Assembly (NCBI GenBank): GCA_037951105.1
Contig: JBAMJV010010558.1
Location: 1-64,000, forward strand
Source: Echinarachnius parma
Taxonomy: Eukaryota; Echinodermata; Echinoidea; Clypeasteroida; Echinarachniidae
Length of the DNA: 64,000 nt
Direction: 5' to 3'
Shown: positions 12,404-24,843 of the stretch, piece after piece
Position numbering within the stretch: the stretch's first letter is position 1
How the letters are laid out: each line of letters begins with the position of its first letter
Notes under the pieces: model-generated
The model's input: only the letters and a program-made list of their open reading frames with translations
Told to the model about the DNA's origin: nothing
The model's database searches: none
Program-made: the position numbers and the translations under genes

Positions 12404-12550
12404 CTTAATAGATAAATAGATAGATAGATAGATAGATAGAGATACATATAGAGAAGGAGGGTGAGGGGGCAAAACAGAGATAAGAAAGACAGATCTGTAT
12501 TATATCTATAAATAGAGGAAGAGGGGGAGAGAGAGAGTGGGAGAGAAAAT
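12180..12550. repeat. (GATA)n microsatellite with purine-rich flanks
   Basis: About 115 bases of nearly pure TAGA/GATA units at 12325-12441, bordered by purine-rich GA-repeat sequence on both sides. The minus-strand open frames with repeated SIYL are translations of the repeat. Confidence 0.9.
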
Positions 12551-12689
12551 GGGACATCAGACTGATGGAAAGATATCGAAATAAGGGGGTGCATTTCAGC
12601 GGTGGGTGTGAATTCCCCGGGTTAATACGTGTTCGCTTGAGTTACGGAGCACGCATTATTGGATTTTTGAGCCGCGGAATTGCCTGCAG

Positions 12690-13100
12690 CAATGTTGTTA
12701 AAGTGCCACCGGTAAGGAAACGCATATGGCCTGGTCCATAGGAAAGGAGAGCCGTGCTTTTCGCAGCGACATACGACGCAACTTGGATCTCTGGTGTTAT
12801 GCTAGAACCGACTGACTGTCGTGTTGGCTCGATTACGATATATGTATAGTCCCCTTTTTCGGAATACCGTTAGACAAGCCATGCTATTCTACATAACAGT
12901 GAAAAAGAATGGTCCAGGAAGGCGAGTCGTGATTTTTGCAGCGCCATAATTATGCAACTATATAGGATCTCTGGTGTTATGTTAGAAGCGACTGACTTTC
13001 GTGTTGGCTCGATTACGATACGGTATAGTCCCCTTTTTCGGAATAACGTCAGACAAGTCAGGCTATTCTATCTATAGTGAAAAAGAAAAGTATATCGTGT
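12690..13100. repeat. Tandem repeat, ~180 bp unit, 2 good copies
   Basis: GATCTCTGGTGTTATG followed by an AGAACCGACTGACTGTCGTG-like phrase and TAGTCCCCTTTTTCGGAATA occurs at about 12786 and 12968. More diverged relatives (CTTGCTGTCGTTTTGGCTAG near 13110) continue to about 13520. Confidence 0.7.
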
Positions 13101-13919
13101 CATCTTAAAACTTGCTGTCGTTTTGGCTAGATTACAGTGTGGTATACCTATGTTGATGCTGGGGAATTATGTCATATTATGTATAATTATCATGCTCTTC
13201 TATGTAAAAAAACAAAAACAAAAAAAACAAACATATATCACTTCATGGACAGACATGTAAATAACATGGACAAAAACATGTATCACTTCATGTTAGAACA
13301 TACTGTTGTTATGTGAGGTACCCTGAACGTTATGGTTTACCACCCACTAGCACGTCTCGAATAAATGTCAGACAATTATAATAATATTCCACAATGGAAA
13401 TTGACGTATGCAACTGGACGCGTGTCGGGCATAATCACCGGATTTGATTTCGTAATAGTATCCGTAGCTTAAGAGTATGTCAGACAAGTCATGTTATAAT
13501 ATTATTATGTGAAAAGGCTATTTTTTTATTGATGGTTTTCCAAGCAAAATATATATTTCCTACATTAAATTGTGTAAGATAAAATAAGAATGCCATTTTT
13601 CATCTTTTCAAAACCTCGGCTATTGTACGTCTCACTTTACCCCATTTTAAACTGATATCTTGGCATTATTATTTGTTTTTATTCTTGGAATCGGCGCGAG
13701 AGTTTGATAAAGACTTGTAAATTGATATCAATTTCGTGACCCGATTGCCTCATTCTCATATAATAACAGCGTGCCACACGTTTTACGATGCGAAATGAGA
13801 CTTCAAGCGTTGTCTTTAAATTAGTGTGTTCTTCTTCTCTTTTCCTGTTGACAGTATACATGGTATAGACGAGATAAATTGCAGGAAATCGAGAATGGAA
13901 CCGTCTCGATAGTGCATGG

Positions 13920-14185
13920 AATGCAAATAGAATGATCACCTCCACACCAAAAAAAAAAGAAGAAGAGAAACACAAAAAAAGTCCCAAAGCTGTCTTCCCG
14001 TCATAGCGTACATATCCTTGTAGACTTATATGTGGATCTTTCTATCATTGAAACAGTTCTTGCCGTTTGATCGCAAAGAAACAAATCACGAATGATCCCC
14101 TCCCCACCAAAAAAAAAGAAGAGAAAAAGAAGGAATCATTGAAATAGTTCTTGCCGTTCGATCGCAAAGAAACAAATCACGGTGG
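13920..14185. repeat. Direct duplication of a ~50-100 bp segment
   Basis: TTCTTGCCGTTTGATCGCAA and the following AAGAAACAAATCACG occur at about 14057 and 14147. Each is linked to a CCACACCAAAAAAA / CCCCACCAAAAAAA purine tract. No coding signal; a 102-codon minus-strand frame at 13679-13987 has no recognisable domain. Confidence 0.6.
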
Positions 14186-14927
14186 AGCCATATCACTAAC
14201 GTATCCCATTGTCCTTTGATCTGTGTCCGACCTCTGGAGAGTTGGTTTAAAGGCCCAGTACAGTTTTTGGAACCGTTAAAACGTCGTGGGAAATTTTAAG
14301 GAATAATATAAATGACGATCAGATGACAAACTTTTCCCCTCTTTGCGATTTTAATATTTTCTTTGAAATTATACATTTTTTTAGAGATGGCGTCTTTTAT
14401 TTGACATTGCAGTATTTTGATTGGTAAAATGTTAGTCTTACACAAGGTTTTAGGTTTAGTTCTTACATAAAGCATACTATTTTGTTGACAAATTTGTTCG
14501 CACGATATTGAAATAGTATAAAAACTCGTATATTTCAAGTTAGTGAGCTTTTTTCCAAAAACTGCGATGGGGACTGTAACCATACTAACAAATTACAAGG
14601 ATACGAACTAGATTATTGCCAGCGACACAAATAAACGAGACAAAATAATAAAGGAAAACACATTTTCTGGGAACAAATCGATCGACCCGAAGATGACCAC
14701 TAGTAGACCATGCATTGTTTCCACTATATAAAGGGTGAAAAGGCGAGCAATGTATTCCAAAGCTGGGGCATGTGCCAAAAATAACAAATATGTCTTATCT
14801 TATAGATTTTCTAAGATATAGGGAGCAGTAATAGGGCAAAAATCCCTAGGTAGGAGAAGAGAGGTTTGTCCGCCCCGGCCCCCTCCTGGAACTGCTTCAT
14901 GTCATGTCCCACATGAAGCTTTTTATA
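14186..14927. other. Intergenic, no supported feature
   Basis: AT-rich, without clear repeat or gene. A 95-codon minus-strand frame (14296-14583) is lysine/isoleucine-rich and has no recognisable domain. Confidence 0.4.
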
Positions 14928-15334
14928 CAGGGTGCCAGAAAAAAAAACCCCGGAACGGGGCACTTCCCAAAATAAAGTAACAAAGTGATTATGTCCATCG
15001 GATAGGATGTCTTTTCCAATGAAAAACGATACCAAGAACAGTAATTTGGGGCGTGTAGTTTTTGTTTTAGGGCGCTCTGAGTGACACCATGTCAGGTTCC
15101 CATTTTTTTTCAATTTTTACCAAATCAGAGCCTGATAAATCGCACTTACTGCCCGTCATAGCATCGGACAACGAGCAATATGCGCGCTATTGTTAGTGTG
15201 CATTCAGCTGTGTGCCGAGCGAATGGGCATGGTTGTATCATTTTTCATTGGAAAGGACACCTTATCCGATGGACATAATCATTGTGTTACTATATTTTGG
15301 GAAGTGCCCCGTTCCGTTTTTTGGGGCCACCCTG
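14928..15334. mobile_element. CAGGGTG-ended TIR element, copy 1
   Basis: The left end CAGGGTG and the right end CCACCCTG are inverted and flanked by TATA/TA on both sides (14924-14927 and 15335-15338), fitting a TA target duplication. The TIR continues inward over CGGAACGGGGCACTTCCCAA, then GTCCATCGGATAGGRTGTC, then CCAATGAAAAA. The middle holds CTCTGAGTGACACCATGTCA. It is the same family as 62976-63505. The 100- and 110-codon open frames are read-through of the arms. A Tc1/mariner-like origin is likely from the TA target but is not proved. Confidence 0.75.
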
Positions 15335-15364
15335 TATAGCGACTTTTATAATCACTCAAGTCTA

Positions 15365-15400
15365 GCAATCAGGAGGTCGTGGGTTCGATCCCCACCCAAA
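15365..15400 (+). mobile_element. tRNA-derived SINE remnant (B box only)
   Basis: AATCAGGAGGTCGTGGGTTC followed by GATCCCCACCC is a near-perfect RNA polymerase III B box with T arm. No A box or intact cloverleaf precedes it, so this is a truncated tRNA-derived SINE or tRNA pseudogene, not a working tRNA. Confidence 0.5.
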
Positions 15401-15876
15401 TCCGCTTGTGATTTGTTTTTCGCTGGGTCTCGAACATACGATGAGTATGTTGTGATTATAACTTGCGTCTATCAAGGGCAACACAATACACTACTTTATC
15501 TGCATGTATGTTCCTGTAGTCGCGATGTTCATAAACATGGGTAATTACAATCATGGGAGCCGTAAGACAGGCCGTCACCCAATACACGATATAGATGTCG
15601 TGATCATTCCCTCTCCCAGAGGGAATCGGAAGTTAGTGTTAGTATTTGTTATCTTAAAGGGCAATGCAACTCAAGAAAAAGAGTTTATACTACTTTATAC
15701 ATCGTAATATTCCTGTTTATTATATGTAACATTACTCCGACTCAGATTTCTGCTTTGGAAGAAAAATTTGAAAACTATAGGCTTTACCACTATTTACGCG
15801 AACACTGGAGGCCGCCATTATTAGGTTTGTACGGACCTCGGTCAATGATATGCATTAATGCACTTCAATAGCTCAT

Positions 15877-15943
15877 ATTCAAACCATTGTCTGAATACTT
15901 GTAGATGCGCATCTACTACAAGTATTCAGACAATGGTTTGAAT
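15877..15943. repeat. Perfect 28-bp hairpin
   Basis: ATTCAAACCATTGTCTGAAT and its continuation (15877-15904) is matched exactly by its reverse complement at 15916-15943. The 11-base spacer contains the further palindrome ATGCGCAT. Confidence 0.88.
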
Positions 15944-18900
15944 AGGTGGCACCTTGCGTCTGTATGATTCCGAACTCCCGTATAAACTTTCTCTGTGCTT
16001 TTATGCTTTGAACGTGTTAAGCTCGAGGCCATGCAAACATATCAGTTACTGTTGAAAATAGACAGGATAATTGTTTTAATGTCACCATTTGGAATAATAC
16101 ATTTAAATCATACATATACGATACAAAATAAATGCATTCTTTGTGAACGTGTGCCTGGAACATATCCTCATACCTTGACATAGTTCTTCCCGCTAATGAC
16201 AATGGTACCTAGACATTCCCTCGCAAACTTCCATCTATTTTTTTTTTAATTCCCGTATATATTGGAAAGATGGATGATAGAGATAAAATACCTTCTCAAA
16301 AATGAGAAATTTATGCTCTTTTTCTGTTATAGAATGCACAATTTATGGTTGTCGTGACTTTCCTCTTCACGCTAGATTTGATTATTTGAGAGACGGCGAG
16401 TTTTCTGCGAATCGCGCTTTTTTATGGAGTTTCGCGACGTTTGAAGTTGCTTGCTTGTTTTTCGCTCTCTTGTAAAGTGGATTCAATTTCGCAATATTTC
16501 CGTTTCCGTGGCGCCGTAACTGACCCTATTATTCCATCAGATTGGATGATTTTATTGCAAACAAAAATGTAGAGTAAAATGTAACAAAACACCATTATGG
16601 GTGGCATTGGCTTCGAACAATTCGAAACGATTCTTTTTATCCAGGGAAATTGCGCATAAACTTTCAATGTTATCAACATTGAATTACCTTAATAAAGACT
16701 ATCTTGCACAGGTACTGCATCGATTCTTTCAGATAAAGATGTGGATAGGTTGCTATCGATTTCGTACTGTACTGTAACAGCGAATTTTAAATAAATGAGT
16801 GTACTTACAAATTATGTGACAATAAGATGATCCAGAGAAACATTAAAATGGACTTACAATTGATGCGGGTGATGCCATTCCATGCACATCAGTTACCTTC
16901 GTAATTTGCGCATGAGTTTGTGATAATTGTGCATTTAGATCGATTTATTAAGTTGCTTAAGGATATCATACTGTGTTTGACCATATCTCCTACTTACTTT
17001 ATTTGATTATGGTGGATGACCACACTGGTTTGACCACGGTGGTTTGAACAGAGTGGCTTGTTTGGAGAGGTTCTTGAATTGTCCAGCCACATCAATGGTC
17101 ATTTTCATATTATGAACAAAATGAATCTCATCCTTGCAGCGTATACATAATGCGATGAGTAGATTCAGTATAATTTTGTTTGACCTTGCATCACTCCTAC
17201 CTACATGACTTGACCATGCATGTTTGTTTTATCACGGTCATGGTTTAACCATGATGACTTGACCATATAGTCTGCTAGTGGTTTGTCAGAAGAGGTTCAA
17301 CCTCGTCAATGGTCAATGTAAACTGTCATTCATGATATAAATCTTGCAGCTGCGCGCAATGTGAACTTTTGCGTTGGATTGATTTATTGCGAGTATTTAG
17401 GGTGATCGTGTTCGACCACACTTCTTCCCCGGATTGTCCATGATTCTTTAACAATGATGTTTTCTAATAGTGGTCTGCCAGAGAGCTGGTCAATATCATA
17501 ATAATGTCCACAATTATTTCACTTGGTGGGTTTATATAGATCTCTCAAGCCCATATTCGGAGTTTTTACACGTCTTTGATGCTTATGTTTTCATTTAATA
17601 AAGAACAGCCGGGAACTTGTTTAAACAAACGTTGATCCAGGGCGAGACACAAGTCTATTGAAACGCACTCATGGTCGCCCTGTTTGCTCTACCTGGTAGC
17701 GTTTATACTGATTCTGATTGATGACTAACATACTAATTTCCTGTCATATATTAATGGTTTGGAAGCGGACAGTCCGGCAAACACAATTAGTTTATCAAAC
17801 GACGTCTCCCTTCTATCATGATACCACCGACTGTGGTACATGTATAAGGTAAAAATCATAGTATACATTGCACATGCACTATTATCATATTCAAAGGCAC
17901 GTTTGTAGAAATGTGTACTCCGTCATTCTGTCCGTGACACGAACTGTAGCTGCAAACACCAACATATATCTTAAACAAGTTAAAGGGTGTTTAATGACGT
18001 TCACGGTTTTAGTCTCTGAGATGAACAATAAAACACATGATTAAGAAACTGATACTAAAATTGCATAATATTTTACGTCAGTAAAATATGTTTACATTTC
18101 ATCCTGACTTGAGTATACGTAAATTACAGTACAGTGGCGCAATAATATACTTCATTCCCATACAAAAACGTTTCTGGGATGGAAATAAGCAACTATATTG
18201 ATGCATCGACTTCTCAAAACGATTACGACAAAAAAAGGAAAAAGCGCCTCTCGCCAGCCCTTCAACAACACTTTTTATCAAGTAGATTCTACTTGTCAGG
18301 TTGCATACTGGTCAATCTAAAATAGGTTAGTGAACGAAATCCATTCAAATTAGGCGACGGTGACGCTTTAACGGAAATGGCGTATAGGGTATACAATCAA
18401 GAAGCATTCGATCACTGATTGGTCAATAATATGGGATGGATTAACTCAAACATTGAATGTAGCAGCCAAAGTAAAGCAGTCGACATGTCGTTGATTTGAA
18501 TAATAGAAACGTGGATTGGGTGTGTAGTTCGTTTTATGAGGGCCTATGTGTTTGTTGGCCTTTGACCTTTCTCCCTGTTGTATTTTCCCTATTTAGATAA
18601 TCTCCTTGAAAATTTGAACTGACTATATTTGGTTCATCGTAAATAAAAGGATATTATCAATAAAATGTACATTTTGTGAATGCAATGAGCAAATGAAACA
18701 AAAGGCCCTTTGTCATTACGGTGTTTTTATATTCGAAGGACAAAAATTATTGTGCTTGGACGACAACATTATGAGAACCAATATGTTCTTCAATTTATTT
18801 TGAAATGCCCCTCAACTATCAATCTTAGTGGTGTAAATTGAATCTGACAACGCAGGTTGTTCTCGAAATAATTTCGTACCCAAAACATAAATGGCTTGCC

Positions 18901-19430
18901 CTTTACACATTTTCTGGGTGCCTTCGTGGCCACCTTAGCACGAGTTACATGTGGTCAAGTGGATTATTTGGTGGCCATAATGTTGCATTAATTTAATATC
19001 AACATAACTATCACGATTATCACAAAGTAGGTGGCCCGACAAGAGTTCTAGTGGGCATTAGTCGCCCAATCCACCGGATACCAGTTCTTTCCCATTATTT
19101 CCAGTTTTTGTTTTGTTTTGCTAATCAAGTTATTACAATTATGATCGATTGATACACTTAACTTGTGACCTTTCAACCCCCACATTGAACATGTTTAAGG
19201 TATGAACTGGTTCTCCCCAAGGTGATTATAGTTATAAATAATTTGCCTGAAAATAAGATATTGTACAAAACACCTGTTCTGTCGACTGTCGGATTGATTC
19301 ATTGCTTTTCCCTCGTTTATAAATCATATAATATTCTCATATCCGCTTCCGTTTTTCAAGAAAAAAAGTACCGTTGATGCTTTGATGTTGTTTTAAACAA
19401 GGGAGGTGATGGGGGGGACATTAATCAATC
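15944..19430. other. Long intergenic stretch with weak degenerate repeats
   Basis: Nothing here supports a gene. Between about 16980 and 17480, TTTGACCAC / TTGACCATG-type phrases and GAGAGGTTC-CATCAATGGTC recur loosely, suggesting a decayed tandem array. A minus-strand 85-codon frame at 16422-16679 has a basic, polar C-terminal half but no recognised domain; I leave it uncalled. Confidence 0.4.
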
Positions 19431-19459
19431 ATGTCCAACAATATTAACTTTTTTAAATG

Positions 19460-20230
19460 TCAGTTTTAGAAGTGATATGATTGATGTATATCGTGGGAGT
19501 CAAAGACGAACATTTAGTTTCACATTTTCCAATGTGCTGACGGAAATTATGTTAACAAATCAATTGTAATCTGTTAAAATGAAGGTTCATGAATAGGAAA
19601 AAAACATGCAGGTTAAAAAAAAAATACATACACATAAAACAGACTCGGTGATATGCTACTTTTAGATTTCCATTGTCTTTCCATCCGGTTCGCTTTACAA
19701 ACAATTTCCTTTGGGAATTTGATATAACCTTTTACAGGGTACATCATGTTGACGAAACAATGATTACGCTTAATATTACTCTTATAATTACTGTTTAAGT
19801 TTTTAAAGAACAATATTACCTTGTCAATTTCCTTTTAAGAAGTGATATGATTGATGTACATCGTAGGAGTTGCTATACAGTCCAAGACACACATTTCTTC
19901 CATTGTCCAATGCGCTGACGGTAATTATGTTAACAAATCAATTATAATCAGTTGAAATTAAGGTTATTAAAATATGAAATACATGCAGGTTAGATGAATG
20001 AATAAGGCAAATTAGGCTAGGTGATAATGCTGCTATACTTTTGTTTAATTTTATACATTTTGTTTAAAGAAGTGATATGATTGATGTATATCGTGGGAGT
20101 CATAAACGTCAAAGACCCACATTTTGTATGTATTTTCCAATGCACTAAACGGTAATTATGTTAACAAAGTAACTATAATCTATTTGAATTGAGGTTAATG
20201 TATAGAAAAACAGCATGAAGGTCAAATAAA
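19460..20230. repeat. Diverged array, 3 copies, ~230-370 bp spacing
   Basis: GAAGTGATATGATTGATGTA followed by a TATCGTGGGAGT-like phrase starts at about 19470, 19839 and 20068. In each, CATTTTCCAATG, GCTGACGG and AATTATGTTAACAAATCAA follow in the same order. Confidence 0.7.
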
Positions 20231-20491
20231 TACATAAAGACAGAAATTAATAAATTGGAAAAACACAGATTCATTATGGCCTAATTGGATCATACCAGTT
20301 TAAGGCAATTAAATTGACACTGTATACAGCTAAAAAATAGTCCCAAATTCACCTCCCCTCAGCGGTGTCGCGGCTGTCAACGGCCACTAGAAACCATAAT
20401 TAGGTCACCAACGAATAAGGGTGTGACACACACAGATTGTGACGGGAGTCTATCTGATGTGTCAATTTGGCCACCTGAAAGAAAAGTTTAA

Positions 20492-20866
20492 AAGGATCTA
20501 GTAACTATGTTGACATGTGCAAAAAGTGATGAGTGGTTGATACAATCTATATTGTTGTTATTATGTCCACTGGGTATTGTGTGAAAATGTCAAGTTAAAT
20601 GGACGTTATATTGCCGAGTAATAAACAAAAATCCAAAGTAATATTCACTAACTCATTACAATGAATTTGTACACGGTTACGACTATCCAGTGGATAGTTT
20701 AACATCTGAACACTTCAATCGTAAATATCTTGTTAACGGAAGGTAAATTTGAAAAAACCGATACCTGTCCCATGATTTTATTGTAAATACGAATACAACA
20801 AGGTATGAGTGAACCGCTAGAATTCCAGTTGGATTTTGAGGATTTAGACAATGTTACAAAGTCCCT
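20492..20866. mobile_element. TTAA-flanked element, family B copy 1
   Basis: Flanked by TTAA (20488-20491 and 20867-20870). The ends AAGGATCTAGTAAC and the inverse AGGGACTTTGTAAC form short TIRs. It shares a long internal region with 59587-59971 in the same orientation, including CTATCCAGTGGATAG, CTTCAATCGTAAATATCTT and GTATGAGTGAACC-like phrases. It is non-coding. Confidence 0.7.
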
Positions 20867-21069
20867 TTAAAATAAATACTATTTCATTATAATTCATAAT
20901 ATTGATTGAATAGTAGAACTCATCAGATTTCCCGAAGTCTTGTAATTATGTCTAAATTGTATTTGTTTTGTTTTCTCTCCTTCTCTCCCTTTCACTCCAT
21001 GTTCTTCCATCGTTCTCCGGGAATCTCATTGTAACGGCACATCCTCCTGCAATCCATTACATTTAAAGC

Positions 21070-21200
21070 AGGTGAGTTTTAAAATTGGAAAAATCAAAAA
21101 CTGTCCCGCGCTTTGATTGTTCATACGAATAAAACAAGGTATGAGGGAACCGCTAGAATTCCAATTGGATTTTGAGGATTTACTAGGTCCCTTTTAGGGC
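21070..21200. mobile_element. Truncated family B element
   Basis: The last ~125 bases of family B are repeated here (CTGTCCCGCGCTTTGATTGT, AAAACAAGGTATGAGGGAAC, CGCTAGAATTCCAATTGGAT, ending in GGTCCCTTTTAG). The left half is missing, so this is a 5'-truncated or broken copy about 200 bases beyond the full one. Confidence 0.65.
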
Positions 21201-21324
21201 GAGCCCTCTCGAATTGAATGTATGGGTTAGAGAATGTTTATCTAACGCTGATATGAACTTAGTGTCGTCATAGTAGACCAACATGTTTTACATCTATTTA
21301 TTATACACGGACATTGAAAAGGGT

Positions 21325-21400
21325 TTCAAACTGACTGAGATCTTCTAGCTCAGTTAGTAAGAGCACAATTCGGAGGTCTCGTGTTCGAATCCCGGGACAG
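21325..21400 (+). mobile_element. tRNA-like sequence / SINE head
   Basis: An A-box-like TAGCTCAGTTAGTAAGAGCA is followed by the B box GTGTTCGAATCCCGG. The stretch between the D arm and the T arm is about 7 bases too short for a normal anticodon arm plus variable loop, and the T stem does not pair well. I read it as a tRNA-derived SINE or tRNA pseudogene, not a functional tRNA. Confidence 0.5.
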
Positions 21401-21956
21401 TCCTATTTTCTTTGCTCATTTTCATTTTATTTATTTTATGTTATATGAAATCCTCCTACTAAAAAATAATCCTACTAAAATAATGTTTGTAATTAGGGTT
21501 AAAGTGACAATGATAATACGATAACACCGCTAAAAATGTATGGTGTTGAACAAAATATGTTCAACACTAGTCTTGATCAAATACATGTACACGGCGAAGT
21601 CAGTCGTTTGTTATAATCACTTTATTAATGCCAAATGTGTGCAAATAAATTTGCGCAGCTAAAAGTTATGTACGAATGCACTATACATGTACGAAATCGA
21701 TGATAGCAGTCACATCCGATACGTGAACGGTTTATTCATGATTAATGTATGAAGTTATAATGATTTGTATCGCTTAGAAAAAAGAAACAAAATGTGTGTA
21801 AATATATTTGCGCAGCTAAAAGTTACATGTACAAAGTCACTGCATATCGATGATAGGACTCACATTCTTATACGTGTGGGTTTATTCATGGTTAATTTAT
21901 GAACTGCATTCAAGAAACCGAGAAACGCAGCTGCAATCGAATCGTTCAAATTCAAT

Positions 21957-22530
21957 TTTGGTCGCGTGTTTCTAGTATCAATTTCTTTCTATAAAAAAAA
22001 AAACACACACACACCAAATAAACAGACAACTGTCAATGTTGCTTGCGATTCGGAGAGTGCTGATAATTTGCATATGATTAGATGATATCGACTTTCAACA
22101 ATCGCGTGTTTCTAGTATCATTTTCTTTCTATAAAAAAAAAACACCCCACCAAATAAACAGACAACAGTGTCAAAATTAATGTTGCTTGCGATTCGGAGA
22201 GTGCTGATAATTTGCATATGATTAGATGATATCGACTTTCAACAATCGCGTGTTTCTAGTATCAATCTCTTTCTATAAAAAAAAACCACACACACCAAAT
22301 AAACAGACAACAGTGTCAAATGTTGCTTGCGATTCGGAGAGTGCTGATAATTTGCATATGATTAGATGATATATATCGACTTTCAACAATCGCGTGTTTC
22401 TAGTATCATTTTCTTTCTATAAAAAAAACACCACACCAAATAAACAGACAACAGTGTCAAATGTTGCTTGCGATTCGAAGAGTGCTGATAATTTGCATAT
22501 GATTAGATGATATAATTATATCCACTTTCA
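21957..22530. repeat. Tandem array, ~145 bp unit, 4 copies
   Basis: Units begin TCGCGTGTTTCTAGTATCA at about 21961, 22103, 22246 and 22392. Each continues through TTTCTTTCTATAAAAAAAA, CCAAATAAACAGACAACAGT and TTGCGATTCGGAGAGTGCTG to AATTTGCATATGATTAGATG. Identity between units is high, so this array is younger than most others in the window. A diverged continuation reaches about 22760. Confidence 0.85.
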
Positions 22531-22759
22531 CCAATCGGATATTTTCAAATTCAGAATCAGTGTGTTTCCACTTTCTGATCATATAACAACATTACAAAAC
22601 AATATATATAAAACAAGAACATCAACGACTGCAAATTATTGCCTGCTATTCGGAATTGGAAGAATTCAATTATAATTGGGAGGGCTGATAATTTGCATAA
22701 TTGTTATTAGATGATTATCTACTTTCTGCAATCAGATATATCCAAATTCAAAATCAGCG

Positions 22760-23151
22760 TTTCCGCAATCTGATAATTTAAAAGAAATCATGTCTATACA
22801 ATAGAGAAGAAGAGGGAAAATATATATGAGAATCAAACATAAATATAAGCAGTTTGAACAGTTTTCCTCAATTATAAGTATCGATGCATAATACTTGAAT
22901 TAAATAAAACATAATCAGTAAAGATAATCTATTTCCAACATAATTAAAACCCATTGCCTACTGGAACCTGGTGGGTCCTGCGTGCATTCACTCTTCATGC
23001 TCTTTGTGGATTGCAAAATCTATTAAGAAATAGGTGAATGTTATTCTGTTGAACGATCATCTGACCTAGCCTTTAGTCAAGGCCTTTCGTCTGTGTATGG
23101 CAGGAACGGCTGGCAAAGGACGACTATCACACGAGCGGCAGCTCCTCTTAA
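22760..23151. other. Intergenic, no supported feature
   Basis: AT-rich, no gene or repeat that I can support. Confidence 0.4.
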
Positions 23152-23372
23152 GCCTACCGCACACAGTGCTGACTCGACCCGATCCGACTGGTTTTCAGTC
23201 GGATCGGGTCAGTATGCGTTGCCTCAGCAGTCCGATTTTGCCAGTCAGGAACCAGTCGGGGATCAGTCGAGGCCGATTCCACATGTTGAATCGGCTCCGA
23301 CTGAGCAAAACCGACTCTAGCCTGACTGAAAACCAGTCGGATCGGATCGAATCGGCTCTGTGTGCAGTAGAC
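23152..23372. mobile_element. MITE with ~40-bp TIR and nested hairpin
   Basis: CTACCGCACACAGTGCTGAC at the left matches the inverted right end CTACTGCACACAGAGCCGAT, and the match continues through GATCCGACTGG. Just inside the left TIR, CCCGATCCGACT and AGTCGGATCGGG form a separate hairpin. Variants of GACTGGTTTTCAGTC and of CCGACTG recur throughout, so the element is built of short self-complementary modules. Three open frames of 75-96 codons cross it on both strands; this follows from the symmetry and is not coding evidence. Confidence 0.75.
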
Positions 23373-23712
23373 TTTACACGTACGTGAGACTATTCTTTTA
23401 CCAGTCGTTTCTACCATTCAGAACGCGAGGGCTTGCCAAAATGCTAATTGGTGCCGTGCTGTGTGGAAACAAATTAACCCGTTTCTCGCTACATTAGTTC
23501 ACGCCCGTTGAGTTAATACGTGGTTCATTATGCTCCAGTAGTCAATGGTCTTAGTCGGGATAACTATTCAATATTCAATCCCAAGGTTCGGAGATTAATG
23601 TATATATCTCCTGATTAATGTAGCTTTCCTGCCGAGCGGACGTGCTGTTTATTAGCGGAGTGAAATCTTGTTTGGGCGCTGCTAAGTGGCAATTCATTAA
23701 CCCCGACATATC

Positions 23713-24690
23713 GGCAGCAATAGGATACTTAATTAATGACCCACTCCCTGCACCCAAACAGAATAGCAAATCCGCTGACATTGGAACTGTATGCTACCCT
23801 TGGCGGGGTAGCCAGGATTTGAGGAGGTGGGGGCAGCGTTTATCATGATAGAGGACTATGTTCACAAAGATAATATACTGTGAAAAAGCCCTATACCCGG
23901 TTGCAATTGGATACTTAATTAATGACCCACTCCCTGCGCCCAAACAGAATACCAAATCCGCTGACATTAGGACTGTATGCTACCCTTGGTGGCGTAGCCA
24001 GGGTTATCGGGGATGGGGACAGCGTTTATCATGATAGAGGACTGTGTTCACTGTGAAAAAACAGCCTTATACCGGGTTGTAATTGGATACTTAATTAATG
24101 ACCCACTCCCTGCACCCAAACAGAATACCTAAATCCGCTGACATTGGGACTGTATGCTACCCTTGGTGGCGTAGCCAGGGTTATCGGGGATGGGGACAGC
24201 GTTTATCATGATAGAGGACTGTGTTCACGAAGATGTAGACTGCGGAAATGTCCTATTCCATGTATATCCAGCAGCAATTGGATACTTAATTAATGATTTG
24301 ACCCACTCCCTGCACCCAAACAGAATACCAAATCAGCTGACATTGGGACTGTATGCTACCCTCGGTGGCGTAGCTAGGGTTATCGGGGATGGGGACAGCG
24401 TTTATCATGATAGAGGACTGTGTTCACAAAGATGTAGACTCTGGAAATGTCCTTTTCCATGTAATTTATATCCAGCAGCAATTGGATACTTAATTAATGA
24501 CACACTCCCTGGGGACAGCGTTTATCATGATAGAGGACTGTGTTCACTGTGAAAAAAAAAACAGCCTTATACGGGGTTGTAATTGGATACTTAATTAATG
24601 ACCCACCCCCTGCACCCAAACATAATCAAAATCCGCTGACATTGGGATCGTATGCTACCCTTGGTCGAGTAGCTAAGATCCCCAGAGATA
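23713..24690. repeat. Tandem array, ~185 bp unit, 6 copies
   Basis: AATTGGATACTTAATTAATG (or AATAGGATAC...) starts units at about 23717, 23903, 24081, 24273, 24479 and 24582, followed by CCCACTCCCTGCACCCAAAC, CCGCTGACATTGGGACTGTA and GACAGCGTTTATCATGATAG. The fifth unit is about half length through an internal deletion. Copies are similar enough that one 120-codon frame stays open across them. I do not regard it as a gene because the frame shifts between units. Confidence 0.88.
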
Positions 24691-24843
24691 GGGGCAACGC
24701 TTTTTTCCAACCGGTGGTGGTTACGAGGATGCAAACTATGCCACAGTAACAAACAAATAATTTACCCCCCTCCATATAAGGACATAAGGTGTGGGGTTAT
24801 ATACATGGCGCGTAGACTTATAAGACAATTAACACAAATGCCC

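Noticed and set aside
12053-12594. Minus-strand frames rich in Ser-Ile-Tyr-Leu
   Set aside because: Translation of the (GATA)n microsatellite and flanking purine tract.
16422-16679. 85-codon minus-strand frame with a hydrophobic segment and basic tail
   Set aside because: No recognisable domain, no splice partners and no conservation evidence available; left uncalled.
21325-21400. Functional tRNA gene
   Set aside because: A and B boxes are present, but the anticodon-arm interval is too short and stems pair poorly; kept as tRNA-derived repeat.
24190-24552. 120-codon plus-strand open frame
   Set aside because: Runs through a tandem array whose units do not share one frame; length is explained by repetition.
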